Origin: Rothia endophytica | GTDB lineage: Bacteria > Actinomycetota > Actinomycetes > Actinomycetales > Micrococcaceae | Assembly (NCBI RefSeq): GCF_928381505.1 | Contig: NZ_CAKMSJ010000003.1 | Span: 248,001-312,000 of the forward strand | Direction: 5' to 3' | Length of the DNA: 64,000 nt | Notes under the pieces: generated by a model | Databases searched by the model: none | What the model was told of the DNA's origin: nothing | What the model saw: the letters and a program-made list of their open reading frames with translations, nothing else | Part shown: piece by piece, positions 51,946 through 60,703 of the stretch | Position numbering within the stretch: the stretch's first letter is position 1 | Layout of the letters: each line of letters starts with the position of its first letter | Made by a program: the position numbers and the translations under genes

Positions 51946-52703
51946 TGTTTGAGCACTTCACCGCGCTGACTATTGAGGACGGAAACGGGCGACTGGTCGC
52001 TCGAATGAATCGCCCCGAGGTGCGCAACGCCATTGACGCCACCATGGTGGCTGAGCTGCACGAACTCTGCGCCTACCTGGAGACCACCCCCAAGATTCTG
52101 ATTCTGACCGGGTGCGAAGTAAACGGACGCGGCATTTTCGCTTCTGGTGCTGATATTGCCCAGTTGCGCGAGCGTCGCCGCGAGGACGCCCTGCGCGGGG
52201 TTAACTCGCAGATCTTTGACCGCATCCACAAACTGCCTATGCCGGTCATTGCCGCTATTGACGGCTACGCACTGGGCGGTGGCGCGGAGCTGGCTTACGC
52301 CGCGGACTTCCGCATCGGCACCCCCTACATCAAGATGGGTCAGCCCGAAACCAATCTGGGCATTATCGCCGCCGCCGGTGCACTCTGGCGTCTCAAAGAG
52401 CTGGTGGGCGAACCCGTAGCTCTTGAGATTCTCATGGCTGGCCGCATCCTCAATGCCCAGGAGGCACTGGATCTGCACCTGGTCACCGAGCTGCACGAGC
52501 CGTCCGAGCTTCTGGACGCCGCCCACGCTCTGGCGGACCGTATCAGCGCCCAGGACCCCCTGGCGGTGCGTATTACCAAGCGGGTCTTTGCCGCCCCGCG
52601 CGATGCCCACCCCCACATTGACGAGCTGGCGCAGGCAATTCTCTTTGAATCTGATGCCAAGTTCGACCGCATGCAAGCCTTCCTAGACCGCAAAAAGAAG
52701 TAG
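51945..52703 (+). CDS. Enoyl-CoA hydratase/isomerase (PaaF/PaaG-like)
   Basis: A 252-residue crotonase-fold protein. The oxyanion-hole segments are GIFASGADIAQLRE and AIDGYALGGGAELAYAADFRI, and the second catalytic region is GQPETNLGIIAAAGALWRLKELVGE. Glu at PETNLGI is retained, as in hydratases. It is translationally coupled to the thiolase. Whether it is the hydratase (PaaF) or the isomerase (PaaG) type cannot be decided by eye. Confidence 0.9.
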   Translation: MFEHFTALTIEDGNGRLVARMNRPEVRNAIDATMVAELHELCAYLETTPKILILTGCEVNGRGIFASGADIAQLRERRREDALRGVNSQIFDRIHKLPMPVIAAIDGYALGGGAELAYAADFRIGTPYIKMGQPETNLGIIAAAGALWRLKELVGEPVALEILMAGRILNAQEALDLHLVTELHEPSELLDAAHALADRISAQDPLAVRITKRVFAAPRDAHPHIDELAQAILFESDAKFDRMQAFLDRKKK

Positions 52704-52710
52704 GTAAACC

Positions 52711-53577
52711 GTGACTGAAATTCATGACCTCAAAGTTCCCGCTCGTGTGGGCGTGCTGGGCGGCGGACGCATGGGCGCGGGTATCGCCCACGCCTTCGTC
52801 CTGGCTGGTGCCCAGGTAGTTGTGGTTGAGCGCGACGCACCCAGTGCCGAGGCTGCCCGCGAGCGCGTGGAGCGCGACCTGGCTAAGTCCATTGAACGCG
52901 GTGTTTTTGACGGTAACCTGGGTGAGCTGACCGAGCGTTTTGATGTATCGGTTGACTACGCAGCTTTTGCTGACCGCGACCTGGTGGTTGAGGCTGTTCC
53001 CGAGAACTGGGATCTGAAGGTCTCCGCCCTGCGCGACGTCGAGGCACAGCTGGGCGAGAGTGCCTACCTGGCGTCCAACACCTCGTCCTTATCAATCGAT
53101 GGGCTGGCTGAGGCTTTGGAGCGCCCCGGCAATTTCATTGGCCTGCACTTCTTTAACCCGGTGCCGGCGTCCAAGCTGGTCGAGGTGGTGCAGTCTAAGT
53201 ACTCTTCTGACGCGCTTAAGGAAGCGGCACGCACCTGGGTAGATGGCCTGGGTAAAACCCCGGTTGTTGTGAACGATGCTCCCGGTTTTGCCTCCTCCCG
53301 CTTGGGTGTGGCAATCGCCCTGGAGGCTATCCGCATGGTGGAGGAGGGCGTCGCGTCCCCCGAGGACATTGATAACGCCATGGTGCTGGGCTACAAGTTC
53401 CCCATGGGGCCGCTGGCTCTAACCGATGTGGTGGGGCTGGACGTCCGCCTGGGCATTGCTGAGTACCTGGAGTCCCAGCTGGGTGAGCGCTTCGCTCCCC
53501 CGCAGCTCATGCGCGATATGGTGGCTCGTGGCGAGCTGGGCCGTAAGAGCGGCAAGGGCTTCTACGACTACAGCTAG
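52711..53577 (+). CDS. 3-hydroxyacyl-CoA dehydrogenase (PaaH-like)
   Basis: A 288-residue NAD-dependent dehydrogenase. The Rossmann motif is GVLGGGRMGAGIAHAF (residues 14-29). SNTSSLSIDGLAEALERPGNFIGLHFFNPVP contains the catalytic His, followed by the C-terminal domain NDAPGFASSRLGVAIALEAIRMVEEGVAS. The start is GTG 52711, 7 bp after the hydratase. It completes a three-gene beta-oxidation-like operon under operator 2. Confidence 0.92.
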   Translation: MTEIHDLKVPARVGVLGGGRMGAGIAHAFVLAGAQVVVVERDAPSAEAARERVERDLAKSIERGVFDGNLGELTERFDVSVDYAAFADRDLVVEAVPENWDLKVSALRDVEAQLGESAYLASNTSSLSIDGLAEALERPGNFIGLHFFNPVPASKLVEVVQSKYSSDALKEAARTWVDGLGKTPVVVNDAPGFASSRLGVAIALEAIRMVEEGVASPEDIDNAMVLGYKFPMGPLALTDVVGLDVRLGIAEYLESQLGERFAPPQLMRDMVARGELGRKSGKGFYDYS

Positions 53578-53621
53578 GCCTCAACGAACTTTAGGTGCAC
53601 GTTCGCCGGCTGGGCTCTTCC

Positions 53622-54029
53622 CTACCCCTTAATAAAGTTGGTAATACGCAGGGTGCAGAGACGGTCACCGGTCTCTTCGTGGGTAATGATGACCTCATGG
53701 GTGGTCAGCGACCTGCCCAGGTGAATGGCGGACGCCGTAGCCCGCACGACTCCCTCGCGTGAAGACTTATGGTGGGTAGCGTTCACGTCTACCCCCACTG
53801 CTACCTTGCCCATAGAGGAGGCATGAATTACCGCAGCCCAGGAGCCCACTGCCTCACCGATTGCCAGCATGGCACCGCCGTGCAGTAGACCCAGGGACTG
53901 GCGGTTGCCTTCCACCGGCATGGTAGCGACCACGCGCTGAGCCGACTCTTCTAGCACCTTCACGCCCATTTTTTCATCCAGCTCACCGAGCGTAATCCTC
54001 CACAGCTCAAACTGTTCTTGGTCTGCCAT
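53622..54029 (-). CDS. Hotdog-fold thioesterase (PaaI-like), copy 1
   Basis: A 135-residue hotdog protein with NRQSLGLLHGGAMLAIGEAVGSWAA, the PaaI/menaquinone-type active-site helix. It removes CoA from stalled hydroxyphenylacetyl-type thioesters. The start is taken at ATG 54029; an in-frame ATG 17 codons upstream is possible. It is divergent from paaZ and shares operator 3 with it. Confidence 0.86.
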   Translation of the reverse strand: MADQEQFELWRITLGELDEKMGVKVLEESAQRVVATMPVEGNRQSLGLLHGGAMLAIGEAVGSWAAVIHASSMGKVAVGVDVNATHHKSSREGVVRATASAIHLGRSLTTHEVIITHEETGDRLCTLRITNFIKG

Positions 54030-54114
54030 CTCACCCACCAGCGTCCTTTCCAGGCGTAACCCTCGCCCGATAACTTTCACTCACTTGTGATGTGAACTAT
54101 AGTTTATATCAATA

Positions 54115-54132
54115 ACTGAACGCTCGGTCACT
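54115..54132. promoter_or_regulatory. PaaR-type operator 3 (paaI-like / paaZ divergent promoter)
   Basis: ACTGAACGCTCGGTCACT lies 39 bp before paaZ and 86 bp from the divergent thioesterase start. It fits the consensus ACTGAnC-nnn-CGGTCACT shared by the set. Confidence 0.8.
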
Positions 54133-54170
54133 TATTACCGGGTGGTACTGCAACAGCGAAGGACATCTCA

Positions 54171-56228
54171 ATGACGAGCACCCCAACCCTGGTTCCCAGC
54201 TTCATCAAAGGCGCTTGGTGGACCCCCGAAAACCCCGGCAAAACCACCGATGTTGTGGACGCCGCTACCGGCGAAGTTATCTACCAGGTCAGCACCGAGG
54301 GCCTCGATACCGCAGGTGCCATCGACTACGCCCGCACCGTTGGCCAGCAGAACATGCAGAAGCTAACCATCCACGAGCGCGCGCTGATCATTAAGCAAAT
54401 CGCCCAGTGCCTGACCGAGCACAAGCAGGGCCTCTACGACATCTCCTTCTCCACCGGCGCCACCCAGCGCGACCACTACATTGACGTGGACGGAGGCATC
54501 GGAACCCTCTTCACCTTCTCTTCCAAGGGCCGCCGCGAGCTCCCTAACTCCAAGGTCATCATCGACGGCAACGTCGAGATTCTATCCCGCGATGGCTCCT
54601 TCATCGGTGAACACATCTATACCACCCTGCCCGGTGTAGCCGTTGAAATTAACGCCTTCAACTTCCCCATCTGGGGCATGCTAGAGAAGTTCGCGCCCGC
54701 CTTTATCGCGGGCATGCCCACCATCGTCAAGCCCGCAACCCCCACCGGCTACGTCACCGAGGCAACCGTGCGCCTCATGCTAGACAGTGGTCTGCTACCC
54801 GAGGGCTCCCTGCAACTGATTTCCGGTTCCGCCCGTGACCTGCTGGACCATCTGGACTACCGCGACCACGTCGCCTTCACCGGCTCCGCCACCACTGCCC
54901 AGGCGTTACGCAACCACCCCAATGTGCAGACCAAGGGCGTGCGCTTCACCGCTGAAACTGACTCTCTTAACGCCGCCATTTTGGGCCCGGACGCCCTGGC
55001 CAACACCCCTGAGTTCGATGCCTTTATCAAGTCGGTCATGGTAGAAATTACCGCTAAGGCCGGCCAGAAGTGCACCGCGGTGCGCCGCGTCATTGTGCCC
55101 ACCGGCCGCAGCCAGGAGGTCATCGATGCACTGGCAGCTAAGGTGAGCGAACGCATCAAGGTAGGTGACCCCCGCGAAGAGGGCGTCACCATGGGCTCAC
55201 TGGCGTCACCCGAGCAGAAAGCAGAAGTCGCCAAGGCTGTTGACCGCCTGGTAGCTGCCGGTGGCGAAATTGCCTTCCAAGGCGAGGCACCCGAGGGCAC
55301 CAGCTTCTTCCCCGTTACCGTGCTGAAGTTTGCGGACGCCCGCACCCCCGAGGTGCACAGTGTAGAGGCCTTCGGCCCCGTCACCTCAGTGCTGGAATAC
55401 AAGAGCCTGAACGAGGCAGTTGAGCTTGCCACCATGGGCGGCGGCTCCCTGGTCGCCAGTGTGTGCACCCACGATGACGCAACTGCCAACCAGCTTGCCC
55501 TGGGCATTGCAGCCCACCACGGCCGCGTCCTGGTACTGGACCGCGAAGATGCAAAGACCTCTACCGGCCACGGCTCCCCCGTACCCCACCTGGTCCACGG
55601 TGGCCCCGGTCGCGCAGGTGGTGGCGAGGAGCTGGGTGGCGTGCGCGCCGTCAAGCACTACATGCAACGCACCGCGATTCAGGGCTCACCCAACAAGCTG
55701 ACCGCCCTAACCGGGGTATGGCACAGCGGTGCGGATGCCAAGACCGTGACCCGCGCCCAGGTTGAGGCTGGCGAGGGAGTTCACCCCTTCCGCAAGTCCC
55801 TAGCTGAGTTGGAGATTGGCGACCAGTTCGCCTCCGACCTGCGCACCGTGACCCTGGAGGACATCACCGCTTTCGCGCATGAAACCGGCGATATGTTCTA
55901 CGCCCACACCGATGAAGAAGCGGCAACCGCTAATCCCTTCTTCCCCCGCCGCGTGGCTCACGGCTACCTGCTGGTTTCTTGGGCAGCCGGTCTCTTCGTG
56001 GACCCCGCACCGGGCCCCGTCCTAGCTAACTACGGCCTGGAGAACCTGCGCTTTATCACCCCGGTGACCTACGACGACGCGATCAGGGTAACCCTGACCG
56101 CTAAGAAGATCACCCCGCGTGTTACCGACGAGTACGGCGAGGTCGCCTGGGACGCCGTGCTACATAACCAGAACGACGAAATCGTCGCCACCTACGACGT
56201 GCTAACCCTGGTCGCTAAGACAGCCTAA
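54171..56228 (+). CDS. paaZ: PaaZ bifunctional aldehyde dehydrogenase/enoyl-CoA hydratase
   Basis: A 685-residue two-domain protein. The aldehyde dehydrogenase domain (about 1-520) has NAFNFPIWGMLEKFAPAFIAGMP and catalytic C301 (KAGQKCTAVRR). A MaoC-like hotdog hydratase domain (about 540-685) has AFAHETGDMFYAHTDEEAATANPFFPRRVAHGYLL with the Asp/His pair. In the phenylacetate route it opens oxepin-CoA by hydrolysis and oxidises the resulting aldehyde. It is monocistronic between operator 3 and a strong terminator. Confidence 0.95.
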   Translation: MTSTPTLVPSFIKGAWWTPENPGKTTDVVDAATGEVIYQVSTEGLDTAGAIDYARTVGQQNMQKLTIHERALIIKQIAQCLTEHKQGLYDISFSTGATQRDHYIDVDGGIGTLFTFSSKGRRELPNSKVIIDGNVEILSRDGSFIGEHIYTTLPGVAVEINAFNFPIWGMLEKFAPAFIAGMPTIVKPATPTGYVTEATVRLMLDSGLLPEGSLQLISGSARDLLDHLDYRDHVAFTGSATTAQALRNHPNVQTKGVRFTAETDSLNAAILGPDALANTPEFDAFIKSVMVEITAKAGQKCTAVRRVIVPTGRSQEVIDALAAKVSERIKVGDPREEGVTMGSLASPEQKAEVAKAVDRLVAAGGEIAFQGEAPEGTSFFPVTVLKFADARTPEVHSVEAFGPVTSVLEYKSLNEAVELATMGGGSLVASVCTHDDATANQLALGIAAHHGRVLVLDREDAKTSTGHGSPVPHLVHGGPGRAGGGEELGGVRAVKHYMQRTAIQGSPNKLTALTGVWHSGADAKTVTRAQVEAGEGVHPFRKSLAELEIGDQFASDLRTVTLEDITAFAHETGDMFYAHTDEEAATANPFFPRRVAHGYLLVSWAAGLFVDPAPGPVLANYGLENLRFITPVTYDDAIRVTLTAKKITPRVTDEYGEVAWDAVLHNQNDEIVATYDVLTLVAKTA

Positions 56229-56238
56229 ACACCATAGG

Positions 56239-56280
56239 AATAGGGCTAGAACCGGTAAAACTACCGGCTCTAGCCCTATT
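56239..56280. terminator. Bidirectional terminator paaZ / paaR
   Basis: AATAGGGCTAGA (56239-56250) pairs with TCTAGCCCTATT (56269-56280), with an inner CCGGTA/TACCGG stem. It lies between the stops of the convergent paaZ and TetR genes. Confidence 0.85.
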
Positions 56281-56289
56281 CTGTTGTCT

Positions 56290-56883
56290 CTACGCTGTGA
56301 TGCCCCTAAAGGCCATCTCCACGACTGTGTCTGCCAGGGCGTCCACGTCGCTGCCGCGGGTGGGGTCATACCAGACAGACAGGGAGTTAATCATGCCGAA
56401 AATCAGACGAGCCAGGGTGGCGGGGTCAGCGTCCTGACGCACGAAGCCGGCTTCTTGCGCTGCCCCCACCAGGTTGGAGAGGCGCACCGTCAGCTCACGG
56501 CGCTTACCCAGAGCTGCGTCCTCCACCGGGGTGTTGCCGCGCAAGCGCAACAACAGGGTCACCTCAGGCAGATGTTCGGCCAGCACAAAGACGGTCTGAC
56601 GCACCACAAATTCAAGACGCTCCAGAGCATCCGCCTCGAGCACTTCACCCGCTTCAAAAACCTCATCCAGGGCATTGAGTGCCTGCTTGAGGGCAATCTC
56701 AAGGATCTCTTCTTTAGACGCCACGTGATGGTAAATCGCGCTTTTGGTGAGCCCCAGCCTCTTAGCCAGCATGTCCATGCTGGTCGCCTCGTAGCCTCGC
56801 TCGTTAAACTCAGCCACACAAAGACGTAAGACCTCAGCCCGCTCATAGCCGGGGCGGCCGCGCTTCACAGATGTTTTGCTCAC
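56290..56883 (-). CDS. paaR: TetR-family regulator (PaaR-like)
   Basis: A 197-residue TetR protein. The N-terminal helix-turn-helix is FNERGYEATSMDMLAKRLGLTKSAIYHHVASKEEIL, and the C-terminal domain resembles the PaaR/KstR2-type TetR ligand domain. GTG 56883 behind AAAGGA is preferred over an upstream in-frame start. It lies after paaK on the same strand. It is the obvious candidate to bind the four 18-bp operators, with phenylacetyl-CoA as likely inducer as in other actinobacteria. Confidence 0.87.
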   Translation of the reverse strand: MSKTSVKRGRPGYERAEVLRLCVAEFNERGYEATSMDMLAKRLGLTKSAIYHHVASKEEILEIALKQALNALDEVFEAGEVLEADALERLEFVVRQTVFVLAEHLPEVTLLLRLRGNTPVEDAALGKRRELTVRLSNLVGAAQEAGFVRQDADPATLARLIFGMINSLSVWYDPTRGSDVDALADTVVEMAFRGITA

Positions 56884-56979
56884 CTGTTTCCTTTCATCAC
56901 AGTGGGGGTGCCACCTGCAGACAGGTGACACCCCCAATGGTAGTAGCCAGATCCCACTTTCTACTAGCTCAACTGACGT

Positions 56980-58356
56980 TTACTCGCCGGTGCCCTTGGG
57001 CTTGTTGCGGTAATCGTAGATACGGCGAATCTTGCCCACCGAGCGGGGCAGGACGTCCGGGTCTAGCACCTCGATGCGGCAGCTGGAACCAATCTTGGTC
57101 TTGATGTCGTGCAGCAGACGCTTGCCGGCGTCCTCTGCCTGCTCCATGGTGGCGTCCTCACGGCGCTCAATACGCACGGTCATCTCGTCCATGCGGCCCG
57201 GGCGGGTGAGCTCCAGGGCAAAGTGGGGTGAGAGTTCAGGCTGCTGTAGGGCCAGCTCTTCTACCTGCGAGGGGAAGAGGTTGACGCCGCGCAGAATGAT
57301 CATGTCATCGCTGCGGCCGGTGATGCGACCCAGGCGGCGGTGGCCGGGACGCTGGGTGCCGGGCAGCAGGCGGGTGAGGTCGTGGGTGCGGTAGCGGATG
57401 ATGGGCAACGCCTCCTTGGTGAGGGAGGTAAAGACCAGCTCACCGGGGCGTCCTACATCAAGCACAGTGTCGTCAAAGGGGTCAATGATTTCGGGGCGGA
57501 AATGGTCCTCCCAAAGGTGGGAGCCGTCCTGTGTTTCGCCAGATTCACCAGCAACACCGGGGCCCATGACCTCAGACAGACCGTAAATATCGCAGGCTTT
57601 GAGGGTGCCGAAGGTTTTTTCAATCTCGTGACGCATCTCCTCGGTCCAGGGCTCAGCACCCAGCACCGCGGTCTTGAGACTGGTTTCCTTGGGGTCGATA
57701 CCCAGCTTGCGGAAACCGTCTGCAATGGTTAGCAGGTAGGTGGGGGTGGAGAGAATCGCGTCCGGCTCGAAGTCGCGGATGAGCTGGATCTGCTTCTCGG
57801 TCTGGCCGCCGGACATGGGGATGACGGCGGTGCCTAAGCGTTCTGCACCTGCGTGCGCACCCAGACCACCGGTAAAGAGGCCATAGCCGTAGGCGTTGTG
57901 CACCTTCTGGCCGGGCTTGATACCGGAGAAGCGGAAGCAACGGGCCACCAGGGATGCCCAGGTGGTCAAGTCATTTTCGGTGTAACCCACCACGGTGGGT
58001 TGGCCGGTGGTACCCGAGGACGCATGGATGCGGCGCAGGTCGCTCATGGGCACAGCGAAAGCCTTGAAGGGGTAGGCCTTACGCAGAAATTCTTTGTCGG
58101 TGTAGGGGAAGAGCTTGAGGTCATCTAGCTCTTTAAAGTCACCGGGGTGCACGCCGTGCTCGTCGTAGAGCTCCTTGTAAGCTGCCACATTTTCGTAGGC
58201 ATAGTGCAGGCTCCAGCGCAGGCGCTCAAACTGAAGGGACTCAATCTGGTCCCGGCTCATCAGCTCCTCAGCATCGGGGCTACCGGGGTCAGCAGGCTTT
58301 GCCGGTGGGGTGTAGGGGTTCTCAACACTGCAGGTGGGTGCTTTGTAGGTGCTCAA
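56980..58356 (-). CDS. paaK: Phenylacetate-CoA ligase
   Basis: A 458-residue ANL-superfamily ligase of the PaaK type. AMP-binding P-loop region HASSGTTGQPTVVGYT, the segment DIYGLSEVMGPGVAGES, and the C-terminal GRSDDMIILRGVNLFPSQVEE with KIRRIYDYR at the end are typical. It activates phenylacetate as its CoA thioester. The frame starts with TTG at 58356 after AAGGA, 3 bp downstream of the thioesterase gene; a rare start codon that may lower its yield. Confidence 0.95.
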   Translation of the reverse strand: MSTYKAPTCSVENPYTPPAKPADPGSPDAEELMSRDQIESLQFERLRWSLHYAYENVAAYKELYDEHGVHPGDFKELDDLKLFPYTDKEFLRKAYPFKAFAVPMSDLRRIHASSGTTGQPTVVGYTENDLTTWASLVARCFRFSGIKPGQKVHNAYGYGLFTGGLGAHAGAERLGTAVIPMSGGQTEKQIQLIRDFEPDAILSTPTYLLTIADGFRKLGIDPKETSLKTAVLGAEPWTEEMRHEIEKTFGTLKACDIYGLSEVMGPGVAGESGETQDGSHLWEDHFRPEIIDPFDDTVLDVGRPGELVFTSLTKEALPIIRYRTHDLTRLLPGTQRPGHRRLGRITGRSDDMIILRGVNLFPSQVEELALQQPELSPHFALELTRPGRMDEMTVRIERREDATMEQAEDAGKRLLHDIKTKIGSSCRIEVLDPDVLPRSVGKIRRIYDYRNKPKGTGE

Positions 58357-58359
58357 TAT

Positions 58360-58785
58360 TTACTGTCCTTCCGAGGCTGTCGGGGGTGTGATGGTGCGCC
58401 CGCGGCCGCGGAACTCGGCAATGAGTTGGCCTTCGCAGGTCACGGTGACATCAACCAGGCTGTTGCGCCCGTAGGATGCTGCGAGCTTACCTTCAGCGCG
58501 CAGGGTTTGACCCTCGCGTGCTGAGGCTACGTAGTTGATGTCTGCCCCGGATGACACAGTGATTTTCTTACTGAATTCTTCGGGGTTCAAAGAGTTAACG
58601 GTGAGGGCAAAAACGGTGTCGGCAAAGGCAAAGGTCATGCCCCCGTGGACGATGCCGAAGCCGTTGAGCATATCGCGGGTGATCGTCATTTCTGCCAGGG
58701 CATAGCCCTCTGAGACCTCTAGAACATTAAGGTCCATCCACTCTGTGGCGTAGTCACGCTCAAGCATGGGGTGCGGTTTGGCCAC
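58360..58785 (-). CDS. paaI: PaaI-like hotdog thioesterase, copy 2
   Basis: A 141-residue hotdog protein with DMLNGFGIVHGGMTFAFADTVFALTVNS, close to canonical PaaI (HGG and Asp in the active-site helix). GTG 58785 with GGAGG is the likely start. It heads the thioesterase-paaK-paaR transcript and is 20 bp from operator 4. Confidence 0.9.
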   Translation of the reverse strand: MAKPHPMLERDYATEWMDLNVLEVSEGYALAEMTITRDMLNGFGIVHGGMTFAFADTVFALTVNSLNPEEFSKKITVSSGADINYVASAREGQTLRAEGKLAASYGRNSLVDVTVTCEGQLIAEFRGRGRTITPPTASEGQ

Positions 58786-58804
58786 TTTGCCTCCACAAAT
58801 CATT

Positions 58805-58822
58805 AGTGACCGATTGGTCAGT
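58805..58822 (-). promoter_or_regulatory. PaaR-type operator 4 (before paaI-paaK-paaR)
   Basis: On the minus strand ACTGACCAATCGGTCACT, the best-conserved copy. It lies 20 bp upstream of the thioesterase start and would also give autoregulation of the TetR gene. Confidence 0.85.
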
Positions 58823-58941
58823 TATTGCGATTGAACCTAACCTTGTCACATTTCAATGAGATGTGCAACACTGTGACGGTAGCCCCACGTGGAGACAGGC
58901 TAATACCAACGAACTTCAGAAAAATCTCTTCGGAGCGTAGG

Positions 58942-58976
58942 AAGGTGGCCACAGCGCTTTACGCCGTGGCCACCTT
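58942..58976 (-). terminator. Terminator of the branched-chain degradation operon
   Basis: AAGGTGGCCACAGCG (58942-58956) pairs with CGCCGTGGCCACCTT (58962-58976) with one mismatch, just after the minus-strand stop at 58998. Confidence 0.7.
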
Positions 58977-58997
58977 GCACCTCTCTCAAAGAGCTTT

Positions 58998-59777
58998 TTA
59001 GCGGTGCTCGAACTTAGCCTCACGCTTCTCCACGAAGGCTGCCATGCCTTCCTTCTGATCGTGGGTAGAGAAAAGCGCGTGGAAGGTACGGCGTTCAAAC
59101 TGGATGCCCTGGGCCAGAGTGGTTTCAAAGGCAGCATTCACTGCCTCTTTCGCTACCTGCGCCACGAACTTGGACTTAGACGCAATAGTCTCTGCCATTT
59201 CTAGAGCGGTGGGTAGAACGTCCTCGTCCTTCTCAACCAGGCGCGACACCAGCCCGGAGCGTTCTGCTTCTTCAGCCCCCATAAAACGCCCGGTCAGGCA
59301 AAGATCCATTGCCTTTGCCTTGCCCACGGCGCGGGTCAGACGCTGGGAGCCGCCCATGCCGGGGATGACGCCCAGGTTGATTTCGGGCTGGCCAAACTTG
59401 GTGGAAGGCCCGGCAACCAGCATGTCGCACATCATGGCTAGTTCGCAGCCACCGCCCAGGGCATAGCCATTGACCGCAGCGACGATCGGGGTGCGCAGGC
59501 GGGTGAGGTTGTCCCAGTGGGCGAACCAGTCGGCGGCGTACATGCTGTCGTAGGTCTGGCTCGACATCTCCTTAATATCGGCACCGGCGGCAAAGGCTTT
59601 TTCGCTACCGGTCAGGACGATAGCCCCCACCCCGGCGTCCGCATCAAAAGCGGTAGCGGCGGCAACAACCTCGCGCATGGTGGCGTCGTTGAGGGCGTTG
59701 AGTGCCTTGGGTCGGTTGAGGGTAATAACCCCAACCCGTCCGCGAGTTTCGGTCAGGATGTTCTCGTAGCTGCTCAT
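58998..59777 (-). CDS. Enoyl-CoA hydratase
   Basis: A 259-residue crotonase with both catalytic glutamates in place: [19 protein letters not shown] and [26 protein letters not shown], plus [15 protein letters not shown]. It hydrates short-chain 2-enoyl-CoAs. It is the last gene of an operon with acyl-CoA dehydrogenase, SDR and hydroxyisobutyrate dehydrogenase, where it would hydrate methacrylyl- or tiglyl-CoA. Confidence 0.93.
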   Translation of the reverse strand: MSSYENILTETRGRVGVITLNRPKALNALNDATMREVVAAATAFDADAGVGAIVLTGSEKAFAAGADIKEMSSQTYDSMYAADWFAHWDNLTRLRTPIVAAVNGYALGGGCELAMMCDMLVAGPSTKFGQPEINLGVIPGMGGSQRLTRAVGKAKAMDLCLTGRFMGAEEAERSGLVSRLVEKDEDVLPTALEMAETIASKSKFVAQVAKEAVNAAFETTLAQGIQFERRTFHALFSTHDQKEGMAAFVEKREAKFEHR

Positions 59778-59791
59778 GTGCTCTCCTTTGT

Positions 59792-60682
59792 TTATGCGGT
59801 GCCCGCAATGCGGTTGTAGACATCTGAGAAGTCCTTGCCACCGCGTCCTTCTTCTACCAGTTCAGCATAGATAGCAGCGGCCCGCTTACCCAGCTCGCCG
59901 TTTATACCTGCAGTTTCTAGGGCGGCGAGCGCCAAGCCCATGTCTTTGGCCATGAGGGCGGTGGCGAAGCCTGGTTCGTAGTCCTTGTTGGCGGGTGAGG
60001 TGGGCACGGGGCCGGGGACGGGGCAGTTGACGTTGACTGCCCAACAGTAGCCTGAGGAGGTGGAGATGACGTCGTAGAGCACCTGGTTTTCTAGCCCTAA
60101 CTTCTGCCCCAGGGCGAAGGCTTCTGAGGCTCCGATCATGGCTATGCCCAGTAGCATGTTGTTGCAGATTTTGGCGGCCTGGCCGGTGCTGTTGGCGCCG
60201 CAGTGCACGACCTTTTTACCCATGACCTCCAGCAGGGGGCGCACACGTTCTAGGCCTGCTTCTGAACCGCCCACCATGAAGGTAAGAGTGCCGGCTTCTG
60301 CGCCTACCATGCCGCCTGACACCGGGGCGTCCACTGCCTCAAAGCCCGCCTTCTGCGCCATTTCTGCTGCCTGCAGGGCATGGTCTACTTCAATGGTGGA
60401 ACAGTCGAGAAAAAGGGTGCCGGGTTTGGCGGCGGCTAGGAGCGTTGGGTAGGCAGAGAGCACATGGGCGCCGGCGGGTAGCATGGTCAGCACAATATCG
60501 GCCTGAGCTGCGGCAGCCACGCCACTCTCGGCAATGGTGACACCCTTGCTGGCAGCAGTGTCCAGAGCTGCGGGCATCAGGTCAAAACCGTGCACGGTGT
60601 AGCCGGCTGCTACCAGGTTAGCGGCCATGTGGCCGCCCATGTGCCCCAGTCCGATAAAAGCGATAGTGGGTTGGGTGGTCAT
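59792..60682 (-). CDS. mmsB: 3-hydroxyisobutyrate dehydrogenase
   Basis: A 296-residue beta-hydroxyacid dehydrogenase. The NAD motif is [17 protein letters not shown] and the substrate loop is [22 protein letters not shown]. The catalytic Lys helix is [13 protein letters not shown], followed by [16 protein letters not shown]. All are typical of MmsB of valine degradation. It lies between the SDR and the hydratase genes. Confidence 0.93.
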   Translation of the reverse strand: MTTQPTIAFIGLGHMGGHMAANLVAAGYTVHGFDLMPAALDTAASKGVTIAESGVAAAAQADIVLTMLPAGAHVLSAYPTLLAAAKPGTLFLDCSTIEVDHALQAAEMAQKAGFEAVDAPVSGGMVGAEAGTLTFMVGGSEAGLERVRPLLEVMGKKVVHCGANSTGQAAKICNNMLLGIAMIGASEAFALGQKLGLENQVLYDVISTSSGYCWAVNVNCPVPGPVPTSPANKDYEPGFATALMAKDMGLALAALETAGINGELGKRAAAIYAELVEEGRGGKDFSDVYNRIAGTA

Positions 60683-60703
60683 GATGTCCTCCTAGAGTAG
60701 GTT

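Noticed and set aside
54857..55654. 265-codon minus-strand frame
   Set aside because: Antisense to paaZ; Ser/Pro/Thr-rich shadow.
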